Notes under the pieces: model-generated
Database searches by the model: none
What the model saw: the letters and a program-made list of their open reading frames with translations, nothing else
Told to the model about the DNA's origin: nothing
Assembly: GCA_902806595.1 (NCBI GenBank)
Contig: CADCXC010000044.1
Coordinates: 62,001-126,000 of the forward strand
Direction: 5' to 3'
From: Pyrenopolyporus hunteri
Lineage: Eukaryota; Ascomycota; Sordariomycetes; Xylariales; Hypoxylaceae
DNA: 64,000 nt
Part shown: in pieces, positions 25,576-36,833 of the stretch
Layout: every line of letters begins with the position of its first letter
Position numbering within the stretch: position 1 is the stretch's first letter
Made by a program: the position numbers and the translations under genes

Positions 25576-28500
25576 TTATTATAAAAAATTATTTTTTTCG
25601 TTAATCGAAAAAAGTTAAAAAATTTTTTATATAAATTTATTAAAAATCTTCGCGAAAAGGGATTAATTTACTTACGATATATAAATATAAAAATTTAATA
25701 TACATTAAAACATTAATAATTTTTTTTTACTTACTTTTAAAATATATTACTTTTCGTAAATATATACTTTATAATTAATTATTTATAATTTTTTAATTAA
25801 AATATTCGAAAAAATTAAATACGTTTTATTAACGTTAATTTAAAAATATAATCGTAAAACGATATAAAAATTATATTTTAATAAATAATTCGTTAATTAT
25901 TTTAAAATCGATTATAAAATCGTTACAATTATACCTTTAATATAAAATTCGATTTTATATCGAATATTTAAATTTAAATGTACTTTAAATTAAAAATATT
26001 AAATTATATTTAAATTTAAAGTTACGAAAAACGAAATTAAATTTTAATCGTAAATATTTATAACGTTTTTTTTTTAAATTTAACTTAAATATTTTTTTTT
26101 CTAAACTTTTATTATTAATATAATATTAATAAAAAATTTATTCGATATTTAATTATATAATATTAAAATTTAATTTATATTTTAAAAAATTTATATAATT
26201 TTTTTCGATATTTAATTATTTAATACTTTTATATTTCGTTTTTATATTTATATATTTATTATTAATATTATTTAAAATATCGTTTCGTATTATATTCGTT
26301 TTTTTTTTTCCTTTTTTTTTTTATTAATTTAAACGGGGTAAAATTAAAAAAAAATAACTTCGATTTATAATTAATACGCCTACTACCGATAAAATAAATA
26401 AAAAAAATAAGTATAAATAAATTTTATAATACGATAAAATTATAATAAATAACGAATAAATTAATAAAAATTATATTTAATAAATTTATATTTTTCGTAA
26501 ATTATTTTATACGTATACGTTTTTTTTTTTACGTCGATACGTAATATTAATAATAATAAAATAATAAAATAAACAGTAATAAAAGTAACGATTATATTAA
26601 TTATTATTAAATAAAAAATAAAAATTTTTATACGAAATAACGATTATTTAAACATATATTTTCGATAAAATATAAATAAAATCTTCTAAATATTATAAGT
26701 AAATTATTATAAAAATAATAAATAAATATTATTATTATACTTATTAAATTAATTAAAAAAAAGGTAAGTTAAAAAATAAAGTAAATACGAATTAAATTAT
26801 ATTTAAAAAAAAAGGAAGTAAAAATATATTTAAATGTATTAAAGATAAATTAATATTTACTTCGTAAAAACGTTAATTATCGAAATTTTTACTTTTTAAA
26901 TATTTATATTAATATAATACGCCCGTTATAAAATAAAATCGATAAAAAATTTCGTATTATTTAAAACAATTTAATTTAAATAAATTAATTTTATTATATA
27001 TTACTTATATATATATAAATTTTAACTTTCGATGTTTTTTTAAAATTTAACGTTAAAAATTTTTTATTATTTAAAGCGATTTATAAAACGTTTAAATATA
27101 ATATTCGAAAATATAAATCATTTATTATAATTAATTAAAATTTTAAAAAAAATTATAATAAATTTATTATATATATTTTTATCGATTAATATTTTATAAT
27201 TATTTAATATATTTTTATTTAATAAAATTTCGTTATAAATTTACGATAATTTGTTTATTTCGAAAAAATCGTATTATTATATAATATAACACGTTAAAGT
27301 TAAAATTAATTAATCGTTAATAAATTAATATAAATTATTATTAATAAATAAATTTAATTAAATATTAATTTAATTAACGTAATTTATTTAATTATAATCG
27401 ATATATAAAATTAAAAATTATTTTATAAAACATAAATTTAACATAATATTATTAACTTATTATAATACATTTATTTATATATATTTAAAAAATATAAAAA
27501 TAATTTTTCGTTATAAAATTAATATTTTATTTTTTTATTATACGAGGAAATTTTATTTCGTTTACCGTTATTAAAGATTTTTTTTTTAACGTTTTATTTA
27601 ACATTTTAATTAACGTTTCCCTCGATAATTATTTAATAATATTTTTTTAAATTATAAACGTTTATTCGTTTATTTATAATAATATAAATTTTCGATTATA
27701 ATCGAAAAAATAATTAAAAATTATAATTTTTAATAAATATTCGAAATAATTTATTAAAACGTTTTATTTTTAATCGACGATTTTTATTAATTAAAATATT
27801 ATAAAACGAATTTTTTTATTAATAAATAATTAATAAAAATATTTTACGTATATTTTATTATTTTTTAAATATATAATAAACGTATCGTATATAATTATAA
27901 GAAAATTACATATAAAAGTAATAAAATAATAAAAAGTAATAATTACTTTTTTTAAATTTCGAAAAAAAAACGAAATCGATTAACTCGATCGAATTATTCG
28001 ATTTATAAATTAATATTTTAAAAAAAATAAATTAAAATATTAATATTAAATAAAAATTTCGTAAAAAATTATTTAACGTAATTTAAAAATTAATTAAAAC
28101 GATTTAAATAAATTTCGAAGTTATTTTCGTTAATTTATTATAATAAATATTTCGTATATTTTATAAATACATTCGTTTTTTTTTATAATTAATGGATTTT
28201 ATTAATAAAATGTTAAAGTTATAATATTAAAATTATCGAATTATAAATTAATTTAATTATAATTAATCGTACGTATTTAATTATTTTTTTTTTTAAATTT
28301 ATTTAAAATTATTTCCTTTTTAAAACTTATATCGATAATATTAAATACAAAAAACTCCGATAAAAAAAAATAATAAAAAATAAATAATAACGTAATTAAA
28401 TAATTATTATTTATAATTATAAATAAATAAATATAATTTAAAAATTAAAAATAATTAAGTTTTAAAAAAATTAAAATAATAAATAAGTTAAATATATATT

Positions 28501-30682
28501 TTATATATATAAAAAAAAAAATTATAAAAAATCGATTTTTAATTTATAAATTAATTAAAGATAATTTTAATAAATTTAATTATTATATTATAAAATTTAA
28601 TAAATTTAAAATTTCGTAAAAAATTAATTAATTAATAATATTTAAAAGATAAAATTTTTTAATACAATATTATTTAACGATTACGAAATAAATATAACGT
28701 CGAAACGAATTTATAATTTTTATAACGTTATTTAAAAATATAAAGTTTTTATAAAAATGAATATAATATCGATATTATTTAAAACGAAATTTATTAATTT
28801 TTTTAAATTAAATTACTTTATAATTTAATTATTAAATATTTAAAAATAAAACGATTTAAAATTAAATTAATTTATTGAATTTTAAAATGTAAGTTAAAAA
28901 AATAAAAAATAATTCGATATAAATTAATTTTTTATACCTTCGAATTTATAAATTTTATACGATATTTATTTTATTTTACGAAATTTTAAAATGTCGAAAT
29001 TTTAAATTAATTATAATATTTATAAAAAATAAAATTAATATAAGTTTTTTTTATTCGAATTCGAATAAAAAATAATATAAAAAAATAAATAAATAATTTG
29101 AACGAATAATATAATATAACGATTTAATTAAAAAAATTCTTTAATAAATATATATAAACTTTAAATACTTTTAAACATATAAAATAAAATCCGTTATAAA
29201 AACGCGTTAAAAAAATCTTATAAATCCTTATATTATAAAAAATAATATAAAATATATATCGTTTATATTATCCTTAAATTATACGATAATACATCGAATT
29301 TAAACTATAAAATACAATAAAAAAAAAACGTAATTTAAAATTTTAAAATTTAATTATATATAATATATAAACGATTATTATAAATTATATTTTATTAAAT
29401 TTAAAATTTATATAATTATCGATGTATACTTTCGAAAAATCTTATAATATAACGTTAATAAATTAAATTACCTTTTTATAAACATATTATATCAATTCCT
29501 TTAAATAATTATTAAATTAAAATTTCGATTATAATTTATTAAAATAAATTATAAAATAAAAATACTTTTTTTAACTTAAATATAATACTAACTTATAATA
29601 TATACGAAGCCATTAATTATTATTATAAATTTTAACGATATAAAAATTTAATAAATGTAAAAAAATCATTTTTTAAATTTATATAAATACGATATTAATA
29701 AAGTTAATAATAAAATCGAATAATAATAATTATAATTATTTTTAATTATTATTATACATTAAATTATAAGTATTTATTATCGAAAAATTATTAAACGTTA
29801 ATTAATAATATTAAAGCTTTTTTTAAAAGTTAAAAAATTTAAACGATTTTAATAAAAATAAAATTTTCAATTAAATAATAATATATTTTTTTTATAAAAA
29901 TATAATACGGTAAAAAATCGCCGATTTTATTATAAAATAAAATTAATATCGAATTAAATTTTAACTATAATATAAAAATATTATAATTAATTATATTAAT
30001 TCGATATAATTAAATATATTTAATCCTTCGAATTTTATAATAAAAAATTATAAATAAAATTTAATATATAATTTCAAATTATAATAATTAACCTATATGT
30101 TAAAAAAACCGTTAATTTATTACGATTTTAATAATTTTTTTACATTAAAAATATAAATTATTTATAATAAATAATTAATAAAATACCCGTTAAAAATGTA
30201 AAATTTTACGTAATTATATAAAAAAAAATATATTTCGTTTAAAAATTATTTAAAAAATTATTAAAATATAAATAAAAAATCGAAATTAATATTTAATAAA
30301 ATATCCCGTAGTAATATAAAATAATATTATAATCGTATATAAAAAGTTAAAAAAAAATAAAAATTATTAAATAAAACGTTACGTTTTAAAAAAATTCGTA
30401 TGTAAATTAATTCGATATAAATATTTATATTATTTAACGTTTTTTTATTTTTTTAATTAAATATTTACCGTTAAATTTAAATTTAAATAATACTTTTTTA
30501 TATTTATTATAAATATTTTTTCATTATTTATAATATTTAAAATTCGATAATTTTAAATATAAATTATATAATTTTTATAATAAAATAATTTATAATTATT
30601 AATTTAAAAAATCATTTTTTTATTAAAAAAATATTAAAATATAATAATTAAAAATATTATATTTAAGATGATATATATAATT

Positions 30683-30951
30683 TATAATTATATAATTTCG
30701 TATTAAAAAATTTATTATAACGATAATAATAATAAATATGTTTTTATTAAATGCTTCGTTATTTTACGTAATAAAAATTTAAGGTATATATTTTAAAAAT
30801 ATGTATAAATAACGATTAATATGAAATTAATTATTTTATAATTTTTATAAATAAAATAAATTAATTAATATACTTTTTATAATTTTTTTATTATATGATT
30901 ATATAATATTTTTTTTTAATTTATTTATTAACGACTTTTTATTATTTAATA
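30683..30951 (+). repeat. Solo LTR of the copia family
   Basis: 269 bp matching the 11703-18073 LTRs, in the same orientation (TATAATTATATAATTTCG…, TTTTTATTAAATGCTTCG…, ending TTATTTAATA). Flanked by the perfect 5-bp duplication taatt (30678-30682 and 30952-30956). Confidence 0.82.
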
Positions 30952-31202
30952 TAATTATAAATTTATAATATTATATTATAATAATAAATTATTATTATAA
31001 CATTTAAATAAATATATAATTTTAATTTCGAATCGTTAAATATTATATAAAAATAAATGTAATAAATAAATTTATAATTATTTTTTTATAAAATTATTTT
31101 TTTAAAAAAGTATTAAAATATAATAATCGAAAATATTATATTTAAAATGATATATATAATTATAAATTTATAATATTATATATAATAATAAATTATTATT
31201 AT

Positions 31203-31468
31203 TATAATAATGTAATTTTATATTAACGTATTTATTATAACGATAATAACAATAAATATATTTTTATTATATATTTTATCGTTTTATATAATAAATAATT
31301 AAAGTATAAATTTTAAATAAAAATATATTTACAATTAATATAAAATTAATTTAATCGTATTTTTTATATTTATAAAATTTAATTAATTTATCTTTTTTAT
31401 TATTTTTCGTTATATAATCGTATAACGTTTATTTAATTATTAATTAATAATTTTTTACTAATTTAATA
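31203..31468 (+). repeat. Solo LTR of the copia family, more degenerate
   Basis: 266 bp matching the same LTR (TATAATAATGTAATTTTATATT…, AACGATAATAACAATAAATAT…, ending ATTTAATA). Flanked by the perfect 5-bp duplication attat (31198-31202 and 31469-31473). Confidence 0.75.
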
Positions 31469-31526
31469 ATTATAATAATAAATTTAAAAATTAATTTAAA
31501 TGTTATATTATTTTTTTAATTAAAAA

Positions 31527-31715
31527 ATTTTAATACGACGCATAATATTAAAAATTAAAAATTAAATTTTATTAATATTATAAAAAAAAAAAAAAAATTA
31601 AATTACGATTCGAAAAACCGCGGTTTTATATTTAAGTTTCGACGACGTATTCGATTGAAATTTCGATGTTAATTATTTAATAAAATTAAATTTATTATAT
31701 CGAATTATAATAAAT
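31527..31715. repeat. ~190-bp dispersed repeat, A-run orientation
   Basis: Unit with AATATTAAAAATTAAAAATT, an A-run near 31580, ATTAAATTACGATTCG, the CCGCGGTTTTATATTTAAG core and a TTATATCGAATTATAAT end. It is the best preserved copy (CCGCGG intact). Confidence 0.65.
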
Positions 31716-31900
31716 TTTTAATATAAATTTTATAAATGTTAATTATTTTATACGTTAAACGTTAATATATAAATTATTAAAAAATATAATAAATAAATAT
31801 TAATTATATATATTAAATAATTTATTTTATTAAATATATAAAAAAAATATATTAAATTTAATAATTAAAAAACTACTTTTAAATATAATTTATAATAATT

Positions 31901-32166
31901 TATTAAATAAATAAAAAATTATCGATATATAATTATAAAAATATTATACGATCGTACGATAAAAAAATTACGAAAAAGTATATTAATTAATTTATATTTA
32001 TATAAAAGTTTTAAAATAATTAACTTTATATTAATCGATATTTATATATATTTTAAAAATATATACCTTAAATCTTTATTACGTAAAACGATAAAATATT
32101 TAATAAAAATATATTTATTATTATTATCGTTATAATAAATTTTTAATACGAAATTATATAATTATA
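31901..32166 (-). repeat. Solo LTR of the copia family, inverted
   Basis: 266-bp reverse-complement match to the LTR (TATTAAATAAATAAAAAAT…, TTATACGATCGTACGATAA…, ending AAATTATATAATTATA). Flanked by the perfect 5-bp duplication taatt (31896-31900 and 32167-32171). Confidence 0.8.
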
Positions 32167-32604
32167 TAATTTTAATAATAATGTATATATAATTAAAATT
32201 TTTTATTATAATAATAAATTATTATTATATATATAATATTATAAACTTATAATTATATATATTATTTTAAATATAATACTTTCGATTATTATATTTTAAT
32301 ATTTTTTTAAAAAAATAATTACGTAAAAAAATAATTATAAATTTATTTATTATATTTTTTTTTATTATATTTAATAAATTAAATTATTTAATAAATGTAT
32401 AATTAATATTTATTTATTATATCTTTTAATAAAATATTTTAATTATATATATTATTTATTATTATATTTATTTAAAAGTAGATTTTTAATTATTAAATTT
32501 AATATAAATTCGTAATATTTTTTTATTTAATTATTTATTATATTTTTTAAATATATTAATTAAATAATTATTTTATATATTATAATTAATAATATTAAAT
32601 TTTA

Positions 32605-33005
32605 ATACGATATATAATATTAAAAATTAAAATATAATTTTATTAATATTATAAAAAAAAAAAAAAAAAAAATTAAAACGTCGTTAAAAAATCCGCGGTT
32701 TTATATATATATTTTAACGGTAAAATCAATAATTTAATAAAGTTAAATTATTATATCGAATAATAATAAATTTATTAATTATAACTTTTATTATAATAAA
32801 TAATAATTATTATATATTATAAATTTATAATTATTATTATAATTTAATATAATAATTTAATTTTATTAAATAATTATAATTTCGACGTCGATAAATTTAT
32901 ATAAAAATACGATTTAAAAAACTATATTTTAATTTTTTTTTTTTTATTATTTATAATATTAATATAATTTAATTTTAATTAATAAAATTATTTCGTATCG
33001 ATTAT
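32605..33005. repeat. Inverted pair of the ~190-bp dispersed repeat
   Basis: Copy one, about 32605-32775, is in A-run orientation with ATCCGCGGTTTTATATATAT. Copy two, about 32845-33005, is in T-run orientation. They form an inverted pair with about 70 bp between the inner ends, directly abutting the right terminal inverted repeat. Confidence 0.6.
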
Positions 33006-33014
33006 AAAAAAATA

Positions 33015-33128
33015 AATAATATTTTATAGTTTCTAAAATATCACGTGACTACAGCTAAAAAGTGGGTCTGACATCTGGAAATTCTTTGAATTAGCGGTTT
33101 GACGGAAAAATTGCTTATGGTCCGGCGT
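33015..33128 (-). repeat. Right terminal inverted repeat of the 27.85-kb insertion
   Basis: Read inward on the minus strand it begins ACGCCGGACCATAAGC and contains TCAAACCGCTAATTC, TTTCCAGATGTCAGACCC and GTCACGTGAT. It is the less mutated partner of 5277-5390 and still has normal C and G content up to about 33040. The abrupt composition change therefore lies inside the repeat itself. Confidence 0.8.
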
Positions 33129-33546
33129 ACGCGTCTTTAATTCTTAATTGAATTTTAGCATTCCAGCACTTCTCCCCCATCACCATCCAGCATATACGTG
33201 CTCCTCGCGTACTATTGCCTCACTTGCCCTTTAATTCCTAGTCCTGTATCAGTGTTGCTAGTTAATTGTCATATTCGTCTTTTTCTCACCCCACCTATAG
33301 TGCTGCTGCAGATTCGTGCAAGACGAAGACCGTTTCTCCATCCGGGAGTGACAGAAGCTATATTCACACCCCGTCACGCTCATCGTTAGTAGCCTAGCAT
33401 CGCCCGAGATCCTCCTCTTAACCCTCTTTATATTCTGTGCCTCTCTAGGTACCTATCTGGGCATATTGTGCACCATTCGTTCTCCTTACCTCGGTACCCA
33501 TATTCTTATAGTATTAGCCCTCCGTGGTTCACTAGACCTGCCGGAC
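33129..33546 (+). promoter_or_regulatory. CMR1 promoter squeezed between the insertion and the gene
   Basis: Only 418 bp separate the outer end of the right inverted repeat from the CMR1 start codon. An ACGCGT (MluI cell-cycle box type) sequence sits at 33129-33134, exactly on the presumed target-site duplication. Pyrimidine-rich stretches follow before the ATG. Use of the box is inference. Confidence 0.4.
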
Positions 33547-35195
33547 ATGGCGCCCGAGCTGAGCACTTTCGAGGCGCGAAGGAGGGCGAATGTCGTGAAC
33601 AATGCCAAGCTATTAAAGGACTCGGCCGAGGTCGCGGCCAAAATGCGCAAGGCCGCAGCTCCGTCTCCGAGAGCAGCGGCACCTAAAAAGAGGAAAGCCG
33701 CCGAGCCGGTTCCTCGCACCCGCGTGATGCCCACTCGTCAAAGCGCAAGACTCGCCGGTGCTGGCGCGGATGCCAGTATCAAACCCGAGCATATCCCAAC
33801 TGAGCTGAAGCCGCCAGAGCCTAAGCGCATTCGCACAAGTGGCGATCTACAACTGTCAAGGCTTCAAGTCGAAGGGCAGAGATGGTCAAGCACTGAAGCT
33901 CTCGCGTCGTTCGTCCAAGGCGCTCAACCCGGCGTTCGAACCTTTACCGAGGAGGATATCAAAGAGACATCAGACAGCAAATTAAAAGATCTCAGAAAGG
34001 AGATGAGCGACCTTACACTCTACGACGGCTGGGTCCCAAATGGTGAGTTGCTATGAAAGAGCCCGGCGTAGAATCGTAGTGTTAACCCACCCGCAGACAT
34101 TAAGATCACCCCCGAGCGTGTTTATGCGCTCACCTTCCACCCGATACAGGATAAACCAATCATCCTTGCGGGTGATAAGAAGGGCACCCTAGGATTCTTC
34201 GACGCGTCACAGGAGAAGCCTACGTATCCCGATGATGATGACGACGAGGTAGATGTCCCCCTACCTCAGGTGAGTGCCTTCGAGGTCCACAGTAGGACCA
34301 TATCCTCCATAAAAGTGCCCGTATTCGATCCAAATTCAGTCATCACCAGCTCCTACGACTCTTCAATACGTTGCCTGGACTTGCAGACCCAGGTCAGCAG
34401 CCAACTATGGCAGCCCGACGATGATGACGCAGACATGGGCATCTCATGCATCGACGTGTCTCCCGAAGCCAAAGACACGATCATGTTCTCCACTATGGAA
34501 GGCAATTTAGGCAGGTTTGACAGACGCTCAAAAGACAAGGCCGAGATATGGAATCTGTCCACTACCAAAATCGGCGGCTTTTCCTTGAACCCTCTGCTAC
34601 CCCATCTCATAGCCACGGCGTCCCTCGACCGGACATTGAAAATATGGGACTTGAGGATGATCAAAGGTAAGGGGGACCTTCGGCACCCCTCATTACTAGG
34701 CGAGCACCAATATCGATTATCCGTGTCTCACGCCTCATGGAGCCGCGGAGGCTATCTAGCCACGTCGTCGTACGATGACACAGTCAAGGTCTACGATATG
34801 ACAGACGCGATGAAGTGGAAAGCCGGCCAGGACCTTTCGAATAAACAGATGACGCCGGCGAGCGTAATCCCGCATAACAATCAGACGGGTCGCTGGGTGA
34901 CCATTCTCAAACCACAGTGGCAGATCAACCCGGCAGACGGTGTGGAAAAGTTCGCCATCGCCAACATGAACCGTTTCGTGGACATCTACGACAACAAAGG
35001 GAAACAACTCGGTCAGCTCGACGGCGAAGGCATCACCGCGGTACCCGCTGTTGCTGAGTTTCATCCTACATTGAACTGGCTCGTATGTGTTTTGAATTGA
35101 ATCATGGTCCTCATGTTTCCCCGTTGCTCCATTACTAACTTGAGACTTTACAGGCTGGCGGAACTGGCAGTGGAAAGCTATGTCTGTGGATGTGA
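33547..35195 (+). CDS. CMR1: DNA damage-binding WD40 protein CMR1
   Basis: Three exons: 33547-34042, 34097-35082 and 35154-35195; introns of 54 and 71 bp with GTGAGT/GTATGT donors and a CTAAC branch in the second. The product is about 507 residues. The N-terminal region is basic and low-complexity (MAPELSTFEARRRANVVNNAKLL, KKRKAAEPVPR). The C-terminal part is a WD40 propeller with SSYDSSIRCLDLQ, ATASLDRTLKIWDLR, SYDDTVKVYDM and the terminal GGTGSGKLCLWM. Cmr1 (yeast YDL156W) binds DNA, preferentially damaged DNA, and gathers in nuclear quality-control foci under replication stress. The ATG at 33547 was chosen because the family begins there; the upstream in-frame extension lacks conservation and a natural start. 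The last exon encodes only 13 residues, and without it the propeller would not close. Confidence 0.93.
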
Positions 35196-36833
35196 GGACC
35201 GACGAGACGGAAATGAGTTGTACGATTGTGGGAAGCCTGGCGGATACGTAGAACTATACAACTATAACCCTAGCACTTGTACAAATTAGGATCTAGAATT
35301 TCGGGACAGGAAAATTCCGGAGTGGTATACACGCTCAGGGCGTAGGGTTTGAGGATATATATATCGGAGATGACCGGTTGGTTCCAATATGTTGTACCAG
35401 AACGATAGACGACGAGTCGCATCTCGTATCTACGCGAGAGGGCGTACAGCTAGCGATGAAAGCTTACTGAAGCAATTTTAAACCAAATCCTTCAGTTGTA
35501 TCTAGCTACTAACCCAAGAACGATGCCAGTATCGCAGAACGTCCAACTTATAAATGTTACCCGTATTAGCAGCCCCTAGCCCCCCTATCCCGGCTCTCCC
35601 ATCTCAGCTGTGCGATCGAGCTAAGCCCTGAGCGAAGTTCGGAGTCGTTTGAGCTAGGATACCTTATTTAAAAAAAATCCAATATAGGTACCTACCTATC
35701 ATGGTGATAACGTATTTAGCGCAGATTTAGACGTACGCTGTAATTAGGTATCTATCCTCCTAAGCGAGATTCTGCTGTGAAGATTAAGGAGCTGGTAAAG
35801 GGTCAGATACCGTGGGCGGCACTAAAAAGGATGGCAGGCTCTGGTATTATTATGGAAAAGACTGAGTCTCTATCCCCCATTTTAAACCCGGAAACCCTTT
35901 ACAGAGTATTTTCCTCATATATTAGAAACGGAGTAGAAATACGTAAGAGATCGATCATATTTTCTATCCGAATGCAGCTATGAACCAGGGAAATCTAAAT
36001 GGCGAGATAATAATGCTAAGGGCCAACCTAGAGGTCGCGTTTTTTTCATTTAAGATTTTTTAACGTAAGATAGCCTCTATATCCCGAGTGAAACGTCGAG
36101 CGAGATTACTTAGGATCCGCGAGATTGTGTCGGCGAACAGCGCGATCGAAGCGAGATCTCTCCTGGAGAAGAGATAGAAGCATTTACGCTCGTAGGAAAC
36201 GAAAATAAATTACTTACCAAAAAAAACTCGGAACTTGAGAGTTGATCCTCCGCATTCGTCCTGGGCAAGTTGGTCTACTACCTACCTAGGTAATTATCCA
36301 GCTATGGATTTAAGTATTTACCTGGTAGTCCTTAAATTTGTAAATAATAGGTGGAGTACGTAGTTGTCGTTTAACCTCATACGACACTTACCCGTCGACA
36401 AGATACAGCGAATAATACGTCATATACAGAACTCAGGATGTGATTGGCGGCAAAGCCGAGTGTGTTCATTTTCATATATGTACCTATTTTAATATAAGAC
36501 ATACACTCAACGGGGCCACATCAGCAAGGTTTATCATCAGTTCCCTTAATCTTGTCCTTACAGCCGTCGTTAGAGCTCCGGATTTCGTACCGCATGATCC
36601 CCGGTCCTCGGCAAGCTGTGCGGATAATCGATCACACGTCGGACATTTATGGGTACACTTAGTCCCATAAATGATACCTCGTAAACGGGTATGACCCTAA
36701 ATAGAAGCCCGATCAAGAATAGAGTTGAGGGGGAGCCAATAAGCAGGCCATGTTACCGTTTATACTGCATTCAGGGGACTATCGCTGCCCCTATATTACT
36801 CTCGACGAATACCAAGGGGTCTACTTCAAGCTA
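35196..36833. other. Convergent intergenic region CMR1/CDC7
   Basis: 1.6 kb between two convergent genes. No ATG-initiated reading frame of coding quality; the frame at 35777-35983 starts with GTG and has no recognisable family. TACCTA motifs lie at about 35688-35700 and 36270-36300. The stretch 36080-36240 (…GCGAGATTACTTAGGATCC…) looks like degenerate repeat DNA but could not be named. Confidence 0.5.

Larger units (their letters stand above)
5277..33128. mobile_element. 27.85-kb TIR-bounded, RIP-degenerated insertion with nested elements
   Basis: The AT-rich block is delimited by imperfect terminal inverted repeats (left 5277-5390, right 33015-33128, both beginning ACRCCGGACC when read inward). 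An 8-bp direct repeat flanks it (5269-5276 ccgcgtct, 33129-33136 acgcgtct, 7 of 8 identical). The interior is almost pure A/T with residual C mostly in CpG and has no intact gene. TIRs of ~115 bp with an 8-bp duplication fit class II elements with 8-9 bp duplications, such as MULE or Zisupton/KDZ-type transposons; no transposase could be recognised, so the superfamily is open. A copia retrotransposon, solo LTRs and other repeats are nested inside, so the original element was probably much shorter than the present span. Bounds are seen directly; that it is a transposon is inference. Confidence 0.65.

Noticed and set aside
5277..33128. The AT-rich block as a centromere core
   Set aside because: It is bounded by inverted repeats and a target-site duplication, contains a datable copia element, and is small for a centromere in RIP-active ascomycetes. 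Composition alone cannot exclude it.
5277..33128. Mitochondrial DNA insertion or mitochondrial contig
   Set aside because: The high AT content is explained by RIP: transition-type LTR and TIR differences and CpG retention. No mitochondrial gene could be read.
5277..33128. Starship-type giant element with a tyrosine recombinase captain
   Set aside because: Starships lack long terminal inverted repeats with 8-bp duplications, and no captain gene is present at either end.
34270..34300. An intron at CTCAGGTGAGTGCC in CMR1
   Set aside because: It looks like a splice donor, but the frame continues into conserved WD40 sequence (SRTISSIKV) without interruption.
35777..35983. 68-codon plus-strand frame between CMR1 and CDC7
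   Set aside because: It begins with GTG, has no family resemblance and lies in a convergent spacer.
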